64,000 nt of DNA from the NCBI RefSeq assembly GCF_023091745.1, contig NC_068933.1, forward strand, positions 22,510,001 to 22,574,000, read 5' to 3'. The translations under genes were made by a program, and so were the position numbers. Within the stretch, counting starts at the first letter, position 1. Each line of letters starts with the position of its first letter. A model generated the notes under the pieces. That model saw nothing but the letters and a program-made list of their open reading frames with translations. It was not told the origin of the DNA and did no database searches. This DNA is from Budorcas taxicolor (Eukaryota; Chordata; Mammalia; Artiodactyla; Bovidae). Below are positions 46,621-58,090 of the stretch, in pieces.

Positions 46621-47091
46621 AACTTAAAGTCAGAGAAGTCTACAAAAACTTTTTTTTTAGTTTTTCTAAAACTGATGGAATTAAATTCTAAAAAACCAAA
46701 TTGTACTAATTAAAGGATCTAGTATGGAAATGGAGAAATGGACAGACAGCATGTTCAGTGGCTTTCCATTTTCAGAGAAGGTTAGAATGATAGGTAGTGA
46801 AACAAATTGACTGTTTTGTTCTTAATTCTTAACCTGTACAAGACTGAGAATGTATACATGTCAATTCACACAACTAAGGGTCCAAAAATGAAGACACAGA
46901 AAAATTAAGTGATAATTAACAGCATCAGGTACCTGACAGATGGTAGAGCTTATCAAAGTATCTCGTGATAGAGAGTCCCAAATTTTCTCCTCCACATAGC
47001 TTTTCCTGTCTTTTATGATCTCAAGAAACAAATTTGTCTTAAAAGTTATTTTTAGGGCATTTATTTTCTACACTAAGAGTTCTCTTTTTTT
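46621..47091. other. No recognised feature
   Basis: About 470 bp. A weak MIR-like phrase (gaagacacagaaaaattaag at 46890) is too short to call. Confidence 0.35.
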
Positions 47092-48330
47092 TTTTCAGGA
47101 TCCCTTTAAACTCTTAAAAAAAAAAATCACTGAGTGTCCCAAAGAGCATCTGCTTATAGGCATAGTATCTATCAATATTAACCATATAGATTAAAAGATT
47201 AAGAATTATGAAAGTATTAGTTATGTATTTATTTCTAAATAATGATAAACACATTACATGTTAAGATAAATATATTTTCAGTAAAAATGATTACACTTTC
47301 AAAAAGTCATTTAGTAAGAAGAGTGGCATTGATGTTTATTTTTGCAAAAGTCTGGTTTAATAGAACACAGCTATTTTTCTCATATCTGCTCCTGAATTCA
47401 ATTTATCAATATGTGGTTTAGGTTGATGTATATGAAGAAAATCAGACCTCACAGGCATTTTCAATGCTTCTTCGATGCAACAGCATATCTCAACAACAGC
47501 TAGTTTCTTAAAGGTAAATTTCTATGTAGGATCTGAATGCATTTCAATAAATTTTTTATTCCCTGAACCTTAAAATCCATTGATCTACCTTGCATTTTGT
47601 ATGGACTTTTCACCCATGCATGATTTCATATCATTATGCATTAGTTGAGAATTACTAGTAATTAAGTTACAAAATAATTGAAAAAGTCTATGTGTTAATA
47701 GTACCACCAATCTCATTAGAAAAATCTTTGCATATTGGGAAGCTGTCAAGCTCAAGGTGATACATACAAACCTTCCTAAATTCTAATTTTTACCTGAAAG
47801 CTTGAATTTTATCATTGACAATAAATACTGACAGTAGTTTTCCTTGAAGTAACATACTCACTTTGTTCATTCTGAGAAAACATCTCCCAAATGCCCAAAT
47901 CTGAATAATCAAAGTATGTCAGACATTCTTTAAAGTTAAATGATTCTTCCATTTTAAAAAGTAGCTATTTTAGTTCTGAAGGAACTGTATAAGTGGTTTT
48001 TCCTACTGTACTTTGGTATGCAAAGGAAGCACTTTATATGTACCTCTTATTTTGTTACACAGAATATTAAAAAGAATCAAGGCTTAATAACACATCCTAT
48101 GTTCTGCTTCATCAAGGACATTAAGTAAAACCTGCATTGCTTTTTTTTCTTATAAGAGCATGACAGTGAAGAATGTAATGACCAGCAGGTCAGACTGGGG
48201 CCATTGCCAGGGTTCTGCCATGGACTCAGCATTTTTACCCACCACTGCTTTAGTCCCAACAATGTTCATGTTAACACAATAAAAAAGGCAAATATCTTAT
48301 TTCATTAGAAAAACAGTCTGACCTTTTAAA
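47092..48330. mobile_element. Probable fossil DNA transposon (hAT-like), ~1.2 kb
   Basis: The left end (ggatccctttaaactcttaa, ctgagtgtcccaaagagcat) and later phrases (acacattacatgttaagata, gaagagtggcattgatgttt, cacccatgcatgatttcata, gtaccaccaatctcattaga) follow the order of a fossil I associate with hAT-type elements. Minus-strand frames hold open stretches of about 45 codons (for example RLFQLFCNLITSN near 47660-47700), but no catalytic DDE motif is readable. The right boundary is uncertain. Family name not assigned. Confidence 0.45.
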
Positions 48331-49334
48331 TTCTTCTAAAACTGCCCCAAGTTCCCAGGAATCTGTGGATCACAGAACGAACTACTGGCAAGCAACAGTC
48401 ACTTATCAATTAAGCACAAAATGCCTTAAAAATTTATTCTAATGCATTTTAACCACATCTATATTTTTATTTATCTTTTTGATATAAATCTGTTTTTCAT
48501 AAGACTAACCCATTTTTTTTCTTTAAAATATTTGGGTTTTCTATTATCTTTTCTAGCATACTCTTCTCAAAATATTCAAGAAACCACTGACTAGACATAT
48601 TTGAATTATTTTAGCCAATTTTTACATTCCAAAGTCAGTCTCCATGACAGCAAATTACTCAAAGCCTGATGTTCTGAATAGATACCATTTATATAAGAAA
48701 TATTTGCTTCATTTAACTCCTTTCTGTCAATTTGCTTCTTTTCACATAGTCAGTTCATTTCCATTTATCTCTGTAAGAGCTCAATTGTCTTTGATGACTC
48801 AACATTAAAAAATTCAAAAAAGAGAAAATACGTGTCATTTATTTTGGCAAATTATAAGAAGTAAGAAGTATGTGATGAAAATGAAGACTATTTCCTAGTG
48901 AGATGTCTTTCAAATGCCAAGTGTCAAATATAAATATACTGCTGTTGTATTGGGAAAGCAGAGATCCCAGTTTTCTGCCTTGGGGGAAAGTGCAAGTGGC
49001 TTTTTCCCCAAAGATGAAAGCAGTAAGGACATGATTCTTAGAGGGATCGACAGTAGGCCATCAACAGATCTCTTCTCATGCCCACAATTTACATCTGTCA
49101 CTTTCCTTCAAGTAATGGAAGGCCTGTTACTAAATTACTAAGAAACAATTCATAATAAAGTCTATAAGGAGCAGTATGAACACAACGCCGTAGAGATGGA
49201 GTAGAAGGGAGAATGAGGGAGGGAAAGCGTGAAGGCGATATTTCTAACTAGCTTTTCAACAGTCCATAGGATTTCAACTGACTGCAGAAATTGTGAAGGT
49301 ATCTCAGGTATAAAGGGCACAAAGGAAAAATAAC
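48331..49334. other. No recognised feature
   Basis: About 1 kb, AT-rich. Opposite-strand frames at 48910-49141 mirror each other and have no domain. Confidence 0.4.
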
Positions 49335-49510
49335 ATACAAGGTGTAAACAACAAAGATCTATGGCATAGCTCAGGAAATTATGACCACTATCTTGCCTCT
49401 TTTAACCTATAACAAAATATAAACTGCAAAAACACTGAATCACTATGTTGTACACCCAAAACTAATATTGTAAATCAACTATACATCAATAAAATTAGTT
49501 AAAATAGTTA
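49335..49510 (+). mobile_element. L1 3' UTR end, sense
   Basis: The artiodactyl L1 3' end is recognisable from actgaatcactatgttgtac, acccaaaactaatattgtaa and atcaactatacatcaataaa. About 175 bp, 5'-truncated, with no clear A-tail left. Confidence 0.8.
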
Positions 49511-49570
49511 AGGGTTAAGGTGTGCTTGAGAATTGGCAGCAATCTAGATAAGGTAGAGCGAATCTAAAAA

Positions 49571-50736
49571 GCTTTCAGATGTTCAAGCTGCATTTAGAAA
49601 AGGAAGAGGAACTAGAAAACAAATTGCCAACATCCACTGGATCACAAAAATGCAAGAGAATTCAAGAAAAATATCTACTTCTTTCTGACTATGCTAAAGA
49701 CTTTGCCTGCCTGCATCACAACAAACTGTGGAAAATTCAGAGAGATGGGAATACTAGACCACCTTACTGCCTACTAAGAAACCTGTATGCAGGTCAAGAA
49801 GCAACAGATAGAACTGGACATGGAACAACAGACTGCTTCAAAATTGGGAAAAGAGTATGTTAAGACTGTCTATTGTCACCTTGCTTATTTAACTTATATA
49901 CATTATACATCATGCGAAATGCCGGCTGGATAAAGCACAAGCTGGAATCAACACTGCCAGCAGAAGCATCAATCAATAACCTCAGATATGCAGATGACAT
50001 CACCCTTATGGCAGAAAGTGAAAAGGAATTAAAAAGTCTCTTGATGAAGATCAAAGAGGAGAGTGAAAAAGTTGGCTTAAAACTCAACATTCAAAAACTT
50101 AAGATCAAGGCATCTGGTCCCTTCACTTCATGGACGGGGAAACAATGGCAACAGTGACAAACTATTTTCTTGGGCTCCAAAATCACGGCAGACAGTGACT
50201 GCAGCCATGAAATTAAAAGATGCTTGCTCCTTGGAAGGAAAGCTATGACAAACATAGACAGCATATCAAAAACTAGAGACATTACTTTGCTGACAAAGGT
50301 CCGTCTAGTCAAGGCTATGGTTTTTCCAGTAGTCATGTAAGGATGTGAGAGGTGGACCAAAAAGAAGGGTGTGCACTGAAGAATTGATGCTTTTGAACTG
50401 TGGTGCTGGAGAAGACTCTTGAGAGTCCCTTGGACTGCAAGGAGATCAAATCAGTCAATCCTAAAGGAAATCAGTCCTGAATATTGATTAGAAGGACTGA
50501 TGCTGAAGCTGAAACTCCAATACTTTGGCCATCTAATGCGAAGAACTGACTCATTGGAAAAGACCCTGATGCTGGCAAAGACTGAAGGAAGGAGGAGAAG
50601 GTGGCAACAGAAGATGAGATGGTTGGATGGCCTCACTGATTCAATGGACATGAGTTTGAGCAAATGGGGAAACTGCGTATGCTGCAGTTCTTGGGGCACA
50701 AAGAGTTGGACATGACTGAGTCACTAAACAACAACA
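49571..50736 (+). mobile_element. BovB LINE, 5'-truncated, sense
   Basis: About 1.17 kb from cttccaga-like text at the RT domain (gctttcagatgttcaagctg) to the end gactgagtcactaaacaaca. The YADD box at 49987-49998 is intact within a 94-codon open piece (49873-50157) that runs through ITLMAESEKELKSLLMKIKE. Other frames are broken, so no full RT domain survives. Confidence 0.95.
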
Positions 50737-52185
50737 ACAAATCCATAGAGTGAATAAAACTGCCTTAACCTCAGAGATCTGTGTTTCAATTGAGGTTATT
50801 TTCACTCTATTTTCCCACATATCTGTTTTACATCTATAGAAACAAGATTAGGATCCCCAACTCTCCTACTGTACAAGTTAACTGTCAGAATCAATTTATA
50901 TATTCACAAGTATTTTAGAGCTATGAACTAATGTATTCTGTATATTTTAATTTATATGTATTTATGTACATACACATATACATGCACATATTTATACATG
51001 TTTATGTACATGTAACTTATTAGTATATCTGGTTAGAGAGAAGACAGGAAAAATATAGATGCATTAGGAGCTTACTGCATTAAATAAATAAAAAGATGAT
51101 AGAAATCTTATCCAAGGTGATACCAGAAATAAACTAAACACAAGGAATGTATTATGATAAAATAAAATTCTTTTCCTAAATACAGTAGTATTTACATTTA
51201 CATTACTACAGAAATGTAAACCAGAACCTTATATTTAATAATCAAGATTGATACAAGCTTGTGGAAAATAGGGCAGGTTATCTGTAATACTATACAATGA
51301 ATCTTACATGTCAGGTAACAGATAATATAAAATTTTTGAAGTAATTTTAATTACTAGTTAAATTGTACTCAATATTTCTATTGGAGTTACATGTTTTATT
51401 ACATAGTTATTAGTTCATTTTACATAAAGATTTAATTTTAGATTAATAACATAATACAAATAAGAAAAACCACTCACCAAATAGCTAGCAAAAGGCAACC
51501 AAAAAGTGTTTGTATAACTTCAATTAGTTCACTTTGATTTAACATTTCATTTTTAATTCTTAATTTGGCATATATAAATACATAAAAGTGACCAGAATTT
51601 TTAAATAAAAAAATTAGAAACAAAAGTAGAGTATGTAGTCTTTATCTCATGGGAAAAACTATTTAAATTGAAAGGCTTAAGCTTTCACATATTACTGCAC
51701 CAAGATGCATGTTTTGATTTTAGTTTACAGTATTTTATGAAACCTAAATTAAGCTACTTTGGTGATTTTCAGGCTTAAGGGTTTATAAAATGAATTTTGG
51801 ATTTGCACGTAACAACATGATTAGAAGTGCTTTTGTAGCTAATTTTGCTTTTGTAGCTAATTTTAAAATGTTAACATAAAAACAGTAACAAATTAAGTTG
51901 TACTTCTAAAGAGTAATTTCCAGGAAATAATTACTGACAATTTTTCTTCTTCTGGCACCAGTCATGTAACTCCTTAGAAGATAAAATCCTTTCTCACTCT
52001 TTAAGAGGTCACAATGACCCACCACTCATCAAGTTGTAGGTACAGACAACTTTGGTGAACTTTATGTACAATTCCAAGATATCATTTCCCTTAAACATAG
52101 TAACTGGTGCAGAACAGAATGGGTCAGATGACCTGGGGAAATACTGGGCCACACCTAGTGGAAGTTCTTAGATTTTTGCATCCTT
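50737..52185. other. Very AT-rich, no recognised feature
   Basis: About 1.45 kb. A run of diverged tatg/tacat repeats lies at about 50940-51010. Also present is a close direct repeat, gcttttgtagctaatttt (51829-51846 and 51848-51865). No gene or repeat family. Confidence 0.45.
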
Positions 52186-52389
52186 TAGTAGCCAAGTCAT
52201 GTTCAACTCTTCATAACTCCACCCCATGGACTGCAGCACGCCAGTCTTTCCTGTCCCTCACCTCCCAGTGTTTGCCCAAGTTCATGTCCATTCAATCGTT
52301 GATGCCATCCAACCATCTCATCCCCTGTTGCCCTCTTCCCCTTTTGCCTTCAATCTTTCCCAGCATCAAAGCGTTTTCCAATGAGTCAG
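52186..52389 (-). mobile_element. BovB 3' tail (~204 bp), antisense
   Basis: From agccaagtcatgttcaactc at the element's 3' side to gcgttttccaatgagtcagc at its 5' boundary. The same 3' segment of BovB, with nearly the same 5' limit, occurs at 11472-11680 and 38834-39044. Confidence 0.9.
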
Positions 52390-52493
52390 CTTAGCTTAGA
52401 TACTTCCTTAAGATAGTAACCTTACTAGCTAGATTATTTGTATTCTGTCTTACCACATGTGTGACTGAGCTTCTGATTAAAAAAGTGATGATT

Positions 52494-53399
52494 CAGTTCA
52501 GTTCAGTTCAGTTGCTCAGTCGTGTCCGACTCTTTGCAACCCCATGAATCGCAGCACGCCAGGCCTCCCTGTCCATCACCATCTCCCGGAGTTCACTCAG
52601 ACACACGTCCATCGAGTCCATGATGCCATCCAGCCATCTCATCCTCAGTCATCCCCTTCTCCTCCTGCCCCCAATCTCTCCCAGCATCAGAGTCTTTTCC
52701 AATGAGGCAACTCTTTGTATGAGATGGCCCAAAGTACTGGAGCTTCAGCTTCAGCATCATTCCTTCCAAAGAAATCCCAGGGTTGATCTCCTTCAGAATG
52801 GACTGGTTGGATCTCCTTGCAGTCCAAGGTACCCTCAAGAGTCTTCTCCAACACCACAGTTCAAATGCATCAATTCTTTGGCACTCAGCCTTCTTCACAG
52901 TCCAACTCTCACATCCATACATGACCACAGGAAAAACCATAGCCTTGACTAGACGGACCTTAGTTGGCAAAGTAATGTCTCTGCTTTTGAATATACTTTC
53001 TAGGTTGGTCATAACTTTTCTTCCAAGGAGTAAGCATCTTTCAATTTCATGGCTGCAGTCACCATCTGCAGTGATTTTGGAGCCCAAAAAAATAAAGTCT
53101 GACACTGTTTCTACTGTTTCCCCATCTATTTGCCATGAAGTGATGGGACCAGATGCCATGAAGTGATGGGACCAGATGCCATGATCTTCGTTTTCTGAAT
53201 GTTGAGCTTTAAGCCAACTTTTTCACTCTCCTCTTTCACTTTTATTAAGAGGCTTTTTAGTTCCTCTTCCCTTTCTGCCATAAGGGTGGTGTCATCTGCA
53301 TATCTGAGGTTATTGATATTTCTCCCCGCAATCTTGATTCCAGCTTGTGCTTCTTCCAGTCCAGCGTTTCTCATGATGTACTCTGCATATAAGTTAAAC
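52494..53399 (-). mobile_element. BovB LINE, 5'-truncated, antisense, relatively young
   Basis: About 906 bp, the best-kept BovB coding piece here. Minus frame 52593-53159 is open for 188 codons and carries the C-terminal region (VMYGCESWTVKKAECQRIDA, WCWRRLLRVPWTARRSNQS). Minus frame 53126-53374 carries NNLRYADDTTLMAE with the catalytic YADD intact. The two frames are split by a 23-bp tandem duplication at 53133-53178, which shifts frame by two. The 3' end is a (TTCAG)4 run on the plus strand (52494-52513), a known BovB tail form. Truncated before most of the RT domain, so inactive. Confidence 0.95.
53133..53178. repeat. 23-bp tandem duplication inside BovB
   Basis: Two perfect copies, starting ccatgaagtgatgggaccag, at 53133-53155 and 53156-53178. 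Other BovB copies in the window have one. Identity of the copies suggests the duplication is recent relative to the insertion. Confidence 0.95.
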
Positions 53400-54279
53400 T
53401 GATTAGGCTACTTGAAAGGACTGACCAAATATGTAGTTCTACAAGATCAATGATCATAACTGTGTAACTCTAGATATGGGAAGAAGTAACAGAGGAGAAC
53501 CATTTCCTGGACCATAACAGACCAGTAAAACAGGGTGTCCAGATGCTTCGGGCTACTGTTAACAGTAACAGCACACTCAATGGCCTATTAGTGCAGATGC
53601 CGAAACTGAAAAAGAGCATCCCTAGTGCGCCGTTGGACATACTGGTCTTGTAAAGACTCCTAAACCCTGGTTAAAATTAGGACCAAAAGAGAAGGAATTG
53701 AAAAATAAAAATGTTGCCCAACATCCAGTCCCATAAGAATCAAGTCATTACCCACTGCAGCCACTGACCTACAATACACCAGACAAGGAATTTGTGGTGA
53801 GATATGGATGAACTGCTCTGTACTCTAAGAAAACTGGCAAGAGTGGCCCACAGAGTTATTTCCAGGAGAAACATTTTATGAACCTAGATTCTTGCATCTT
53901 CCCATACTCATAAAAGCCCTAAAATCATTAGCTAAGGTACTTAGAAGGTTCTCAGAACAGAGAACCTTCTACCAAATGCATGCCTGAATGACACATATGC
54001 CTTCATCTAAATCGCATATATACTGGCCTTCCCTTTCAGCTCTTCAAAACCATTCTCAAAGTTCTGAGACTGTCTCCTGGGTTATAATCCTCAAGTTAGC
54101 TCAGATATATTTTCCCATTTCTTTCTTAGACTGACTACTGATTCATTTTTTTCTGTTGACAGTATTTATGTGTAAATTATATACATACTATGTATATATC
54201 TGTGTGTATAAAGGCATGAACAACTACTGACACAAGAAATAGTGTCAATAAATTTCAGATGCATGAAATGAAAAAAAAT
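53400..54279. other. Unassigned; LTR-like right half (~53790-54150)
   Basis: The part from about 53790 has a layout recalling a ruminant class II LTR: actcataaaagccctaaaat (TATA-like), then gttctgagactgtctcctgg, then a T/C-rich end. No TG/CA ends or target duplication could be placed. A perfect 12-bp hairpin (tagaaggttctc/gagaaccttcta, 6-base loop) sits at 53942-53971. The left part shows nothing I can assign. Confidence 0.3.
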
Positions 54280-54540
54280 CCAGATTCAAAAGGGTATGTA
54301 TATTATGATTTTATTTTTATGGCATTTTGAAAAGGGTAAAACTATAGGCATAGAAAACAAATCAGTGTTAGCCAAGGCCTACAGATTCAGGGAGTGGGTA
54401 TTTACTACAAAGAGGCCCAGGGGGACATTTTGTGGTGATTTAAGTATCCTATAACTTGATTATGGAGGCTGCTATATGATTATGTACTTGTTAAAAGTCA
54501 CAGACCTGTACACCAAAAAGGGTTAATGTATGCATATTTT
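54280..54540 (+). mobile_element. Old L1 3' UTR fragment, sense
   Basis: Text in L1M-type 3' UTR order: atggcattttgaaaagggta, aaactataggcatagaaaac, actacaaagaggcccagggg, cttgattatggaggctgcta and cacagacctgtacaccaaaa. Its tail is where the following minisatellite begins. Confidence 0.7.
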
Positions 54541-54999
54541 CAAGTATAAGTATAATGTATATCATAGATATCATAGATATCATAGATATACATTATACTT
54601 ATACTTGAAAATTATATTTTTATAAATCTGACTTAGAAAAAAGAAGTATAAGTATAATGTGATATATGATATATAATGTGATATCATAGATATCATAGAT
54701 ATACATTATACTTATACTTGAAAATTATATTTTTATAAATCTGACTTAGAAAAAAGAAGTATAAGTATAATGTGATATATGTGATATATGATATATAATG
54801 TGATATCATAGATATCATAGATATACATTATACTTATACTTGAAAATTATATTTTTATAAATCTGACTTAGAAAAAAGAAGTATAAGTATAATGTGATAT
54901 ATGTGATATATGATATATAATGTGATATCATAGATATCATAGATATACATTATACTTATACTTGAAAATTATATTTTTATAAATCTGACTTAGAAAAAA
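54536..54999 (+). repeat. Minisatellite of 113/122-bp units with embedded palindrome
   Basis: The start point cttgaaaattatatttttat recurs at 54604, 54717, 54839 and 54961, giving unit lengths 113, 122 and 122. The longer units carry an extra 9-bp gatatatgt-type slip. Units are almost identical, implying recent expansion or homogenisation. The left edge is a fold-back: arms 54536-54563 and 54585-54612 (28 bp, perfect, attttcaagtataagtataa and its complement) around a 21-base centre of repeated atagatatc. Each later unit repeats a shorter version of the fold-back. The array ends exactly at the 5' edge of a BovB. Confidence 0.95.
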
Positions 55000-56050
55000 T
55001 AAGAGAGTTCCAGAAAAACATCTACTTCTACTTTATTGACTATGCCAAAGCCTTTGATTGTATGGATCACAATAACTGTGGAAAATTCTTAAAAAGATGG
55101 GAACACCAGACCACCTGACCTGCCTCCTGAGAAATCTACATGCAGGTCAAGAAGCAACAGTTAGAATTGGACATGGAACAACACACTGCTTCAAAATTGG
55201 AAAGGAGTACATCAAGGCTGTATACTGTCACCCTGATTATTAAACTTATATGCAGAGTAGTACATCACGCAAAATGCCAGGATGGATGAAGCAGAAGCTG
55301 GAATCAAGATTGCCGGGAGAAATATCAATAACCTCAGATATGCAGATGACACCACCCCTATGTCAGAAAGCAAAGAGGAACTAAAAAGCCTCTTGATGGA
55401 AGTGAAATAGAGTAGAAAAGCTAGCTAAAAACTCAACATTTAAAAAACTAAGATCATGGCATCTGGTTCCATCACTTCACGGCAAATAGATGGGGAAACA
55501 ATGGAAAGAGAGACAGACTTTATTCTGGGGGGCTCCAAAATCACTGCAGATGGTGACTGCAGCCAGGACATTTTAAAGATGCTTGCTCCTTGGATGAAAA
55601 GCTATGACCAACCTAGACAGCGTATTAAAAAGCAGAGACATTACTTTGTCAACAAAGGTTCATCTAAGATATGGTTTCTCCAGTAGTCATGTATGGATGT
55701 GAGAGTTAGACCATAAAGAAAGCTGAGTGTCAAAGAATTGTTGCTTCTGAATTGTGGTGTTGGAGAAGACTCTTGAGAGTCCCTTGGACTGAAAGGAGAT
55801 CAAACCCGTCAATCCTAAAGGAAATCAACCCTGAATATTCATCAGAAGGACTGATGCTGAAAGCTCCAATACTTTGGCCACCTGGTGCGAAGAACCGACT
55901 CATTGGAAAAGACCCTGATGCTGGGAAAGATTGAAGGCAGATGGGAAAGGAGACGACAGAGGATGAGAATGGCTGGACAGCATCACCGATGCAATGGACT
56001 TGAGTCTGAGCAACTCTGAGAGTTGGTGATGGACAGCAAAGCTATTCTAT
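55000..56050 (+). mobile_element. BovB LINE, truncated at both ends, sense
   Basis: About 1.05 kb from aagagagttccagaaaaaca in the RT domain to gagagttggtgatggacagc. The last ~70 bp of BovB (the gcaaagagtcggacacgact end) is missing, unusual for a target-primed insertion and probably a later deletion. The YADD box at 55339-55350 is intact, but the frame is broken around it. Confidence 0.93.
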
Positions 56051-58090
56051 GATTCAATACACAAAATCATCACTAAATATCTTCAGAGAGAAGAAATTTA
56101 AAGGTGAGTAATTTCCATATTTTAATCAAAGTAAAGCCTTAACATCAATGGGACTACATATCTTACAAATGAAAAACATCTTTTATGGAAAGGCAATCAG
56201 AACATTTACCCACCTATCTGGGTCTTTTAAATAAAATAGATCCTTCCCATGAAAGACTTAAAAGAATTTCTATAACAGTTCATCCCATCAAGAAGAAGGA
56301 ACAGAAAAGGCATAGAAAATGTGCCAATATTGTTTAAGAATTCCAAAGAAAATGCTACTATTTAATAATTACCAGTAAGTTGTTTCACGCTGACCATTTC
56401 AAGCACTCTCAAAGAAATAAAAATATCCACAGATAGATGTATGACTCTGATAAATGATGTGACATTTCATCATTGCTTCTGCTGAAAGTCTCAAGATATT
56501 ATATTTCTAGTTTTATTTGTTAGTCCTGTGAGTATGTGAATGTTGTTTGTGTTATTGAGAGACTGTATTTTATAACTTAAGAAAAATGGAAGTAACCTGA
56601 GATTTTGGTATATTGTATGGTAGTTGCATTTCATTCTATTCCTGGATACTAAATTAATCATACTTCTGAACTAGCCCTCCTAGGATTGGTTTATATAACA
56701 TTGCTTATCTTCTCTTGCTCCTATTCATCAATAATTTGCATTTGTGGGCACAAAGCTGTTTCAAGATTTTGGCTCCCACAGTTCTACATTTAGCTTCCTT
56801 ACACAAGTGCTAGGTAAACAAAACACTTTTGTTCAAACATCAAGGATGAGCCAAATAAACACTACATTCACCCCACTGCTTCAGACATTCCATTCAATAA
56901 ATTTCAAACAGTTTTCTCTTGGATCCTTTAACTAAATTTCATCAGTGTGTACTTAAGTGTTTTCAAACATATCAGTTCAGCTTGTGACAAATTTTACTTC
57001 TGCCACACCATTGGCATTATTCAATAAAAACACATGCACTTGAAAATTAGGACATATTTTCCTCTGGGTAACATTTTCTATTTTCATTTTTAACCACTTT
57101 TTGAGACTATGTTAGTATCTATAATTGAGAATGCTCACTTGTATGCAGCAGACATGAGAGCTAGAAACCACTGCAAGTTATGGGAAGCGAGCAACTGCAA
57201 TCAAAGTGTGACGATGTATTTTAGGTTTTAACAGAAGAACTTTAAGGATTTTCCAACAACAGTTTTAAATTTCTACATCACTGAAACCTATGCCAGATAG
57301 GCCCTTGAAAAAATAGGTAATAAAATTATTAGGAGTATGTACATTCAGGTTACGGTTATCCACTGTAGTGGACAATGCATGTGTCTTAAACCTGCCTCCA
57401 GTCAAAAGTAACTAGAGCAAATCCAGGTATCTAAAATTATCTAGAATTCTCCTCACTCCTCATATCACTGTGGTGCAACCTTCTACACTAAAATTCTCAC
57501 CAGAATTAAAAATTGCATTCTTTACTCAGGGAAATTATAATATAGGCCTTTCTAGTGGTGGAAGGAAGGAAGGAAAGAAGGGAAGGAGACAGGGGGCTGA
57601 CCTAGAGCTCACACAATTCTAAGACACCATCACATTTATTCACTACAACTTAAATTTAATATTCATATCTAGAAAGCAGGACTCTCTAAAGAATTGAGGT
57701 GAAAAACAGGTTTTCAATTACTGCAGTTGGATAATGTTTATTTAAAATTTAAAACAAATATATATATATATGTTTATATATACACAGAAAAAAAATTAAG
57801 CAATTATCCCTTAAATCTAAGAAACTTACTTAGAACCATTGAGACTGTTTGGCAAATAGCTTTTTCAGAGAAGGCTATGTGGATCACAATGCATTCCTTT
57901 GAAAATTAAATAAAATGTGGTTATGTTTTGGAAAAACATCCTATCTTTCCATTCGATGCCTTTTCCATTTCTGTAAGCTATCCCTACCTTTCCCGTTGTG
58001 GATCAAGGGAAAATAGTTTTATATTTCTCATATGGAGTCATGGCATTTGGTTAGATTTTAATTTGTGTTTAAGCAAATGTGTGGCTAAAG
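56051..58090. other. Long AT-rich stretch, no recognised feature
   Basis: About 2 kb. Only a short GGAA-rich tract (57562-57592) and a TA run (57760-57782) stand out. No gene or repeat family. Confidence 0.45.

Noticed and set aside
52473..53406. ctgatta as the target duplication of the BovB at 52.5-53.4 kb
   Set aside because: The left copy is separated from the (TTCAG)n tail by about 14 unexplained bases, so the match may be chance.
53400..54279. Defined LTR with boundaries
   Set aside because: I could not find matching TG/CA ends with a flanking duplication, so it is listed only as LTR-like.
54536..54999. CRISPR-like array
   Set aside because: Units are contiguous and nearly identical over their whole length with no unique spacers, and the DNA is ruminant. 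It is a minisatellite.
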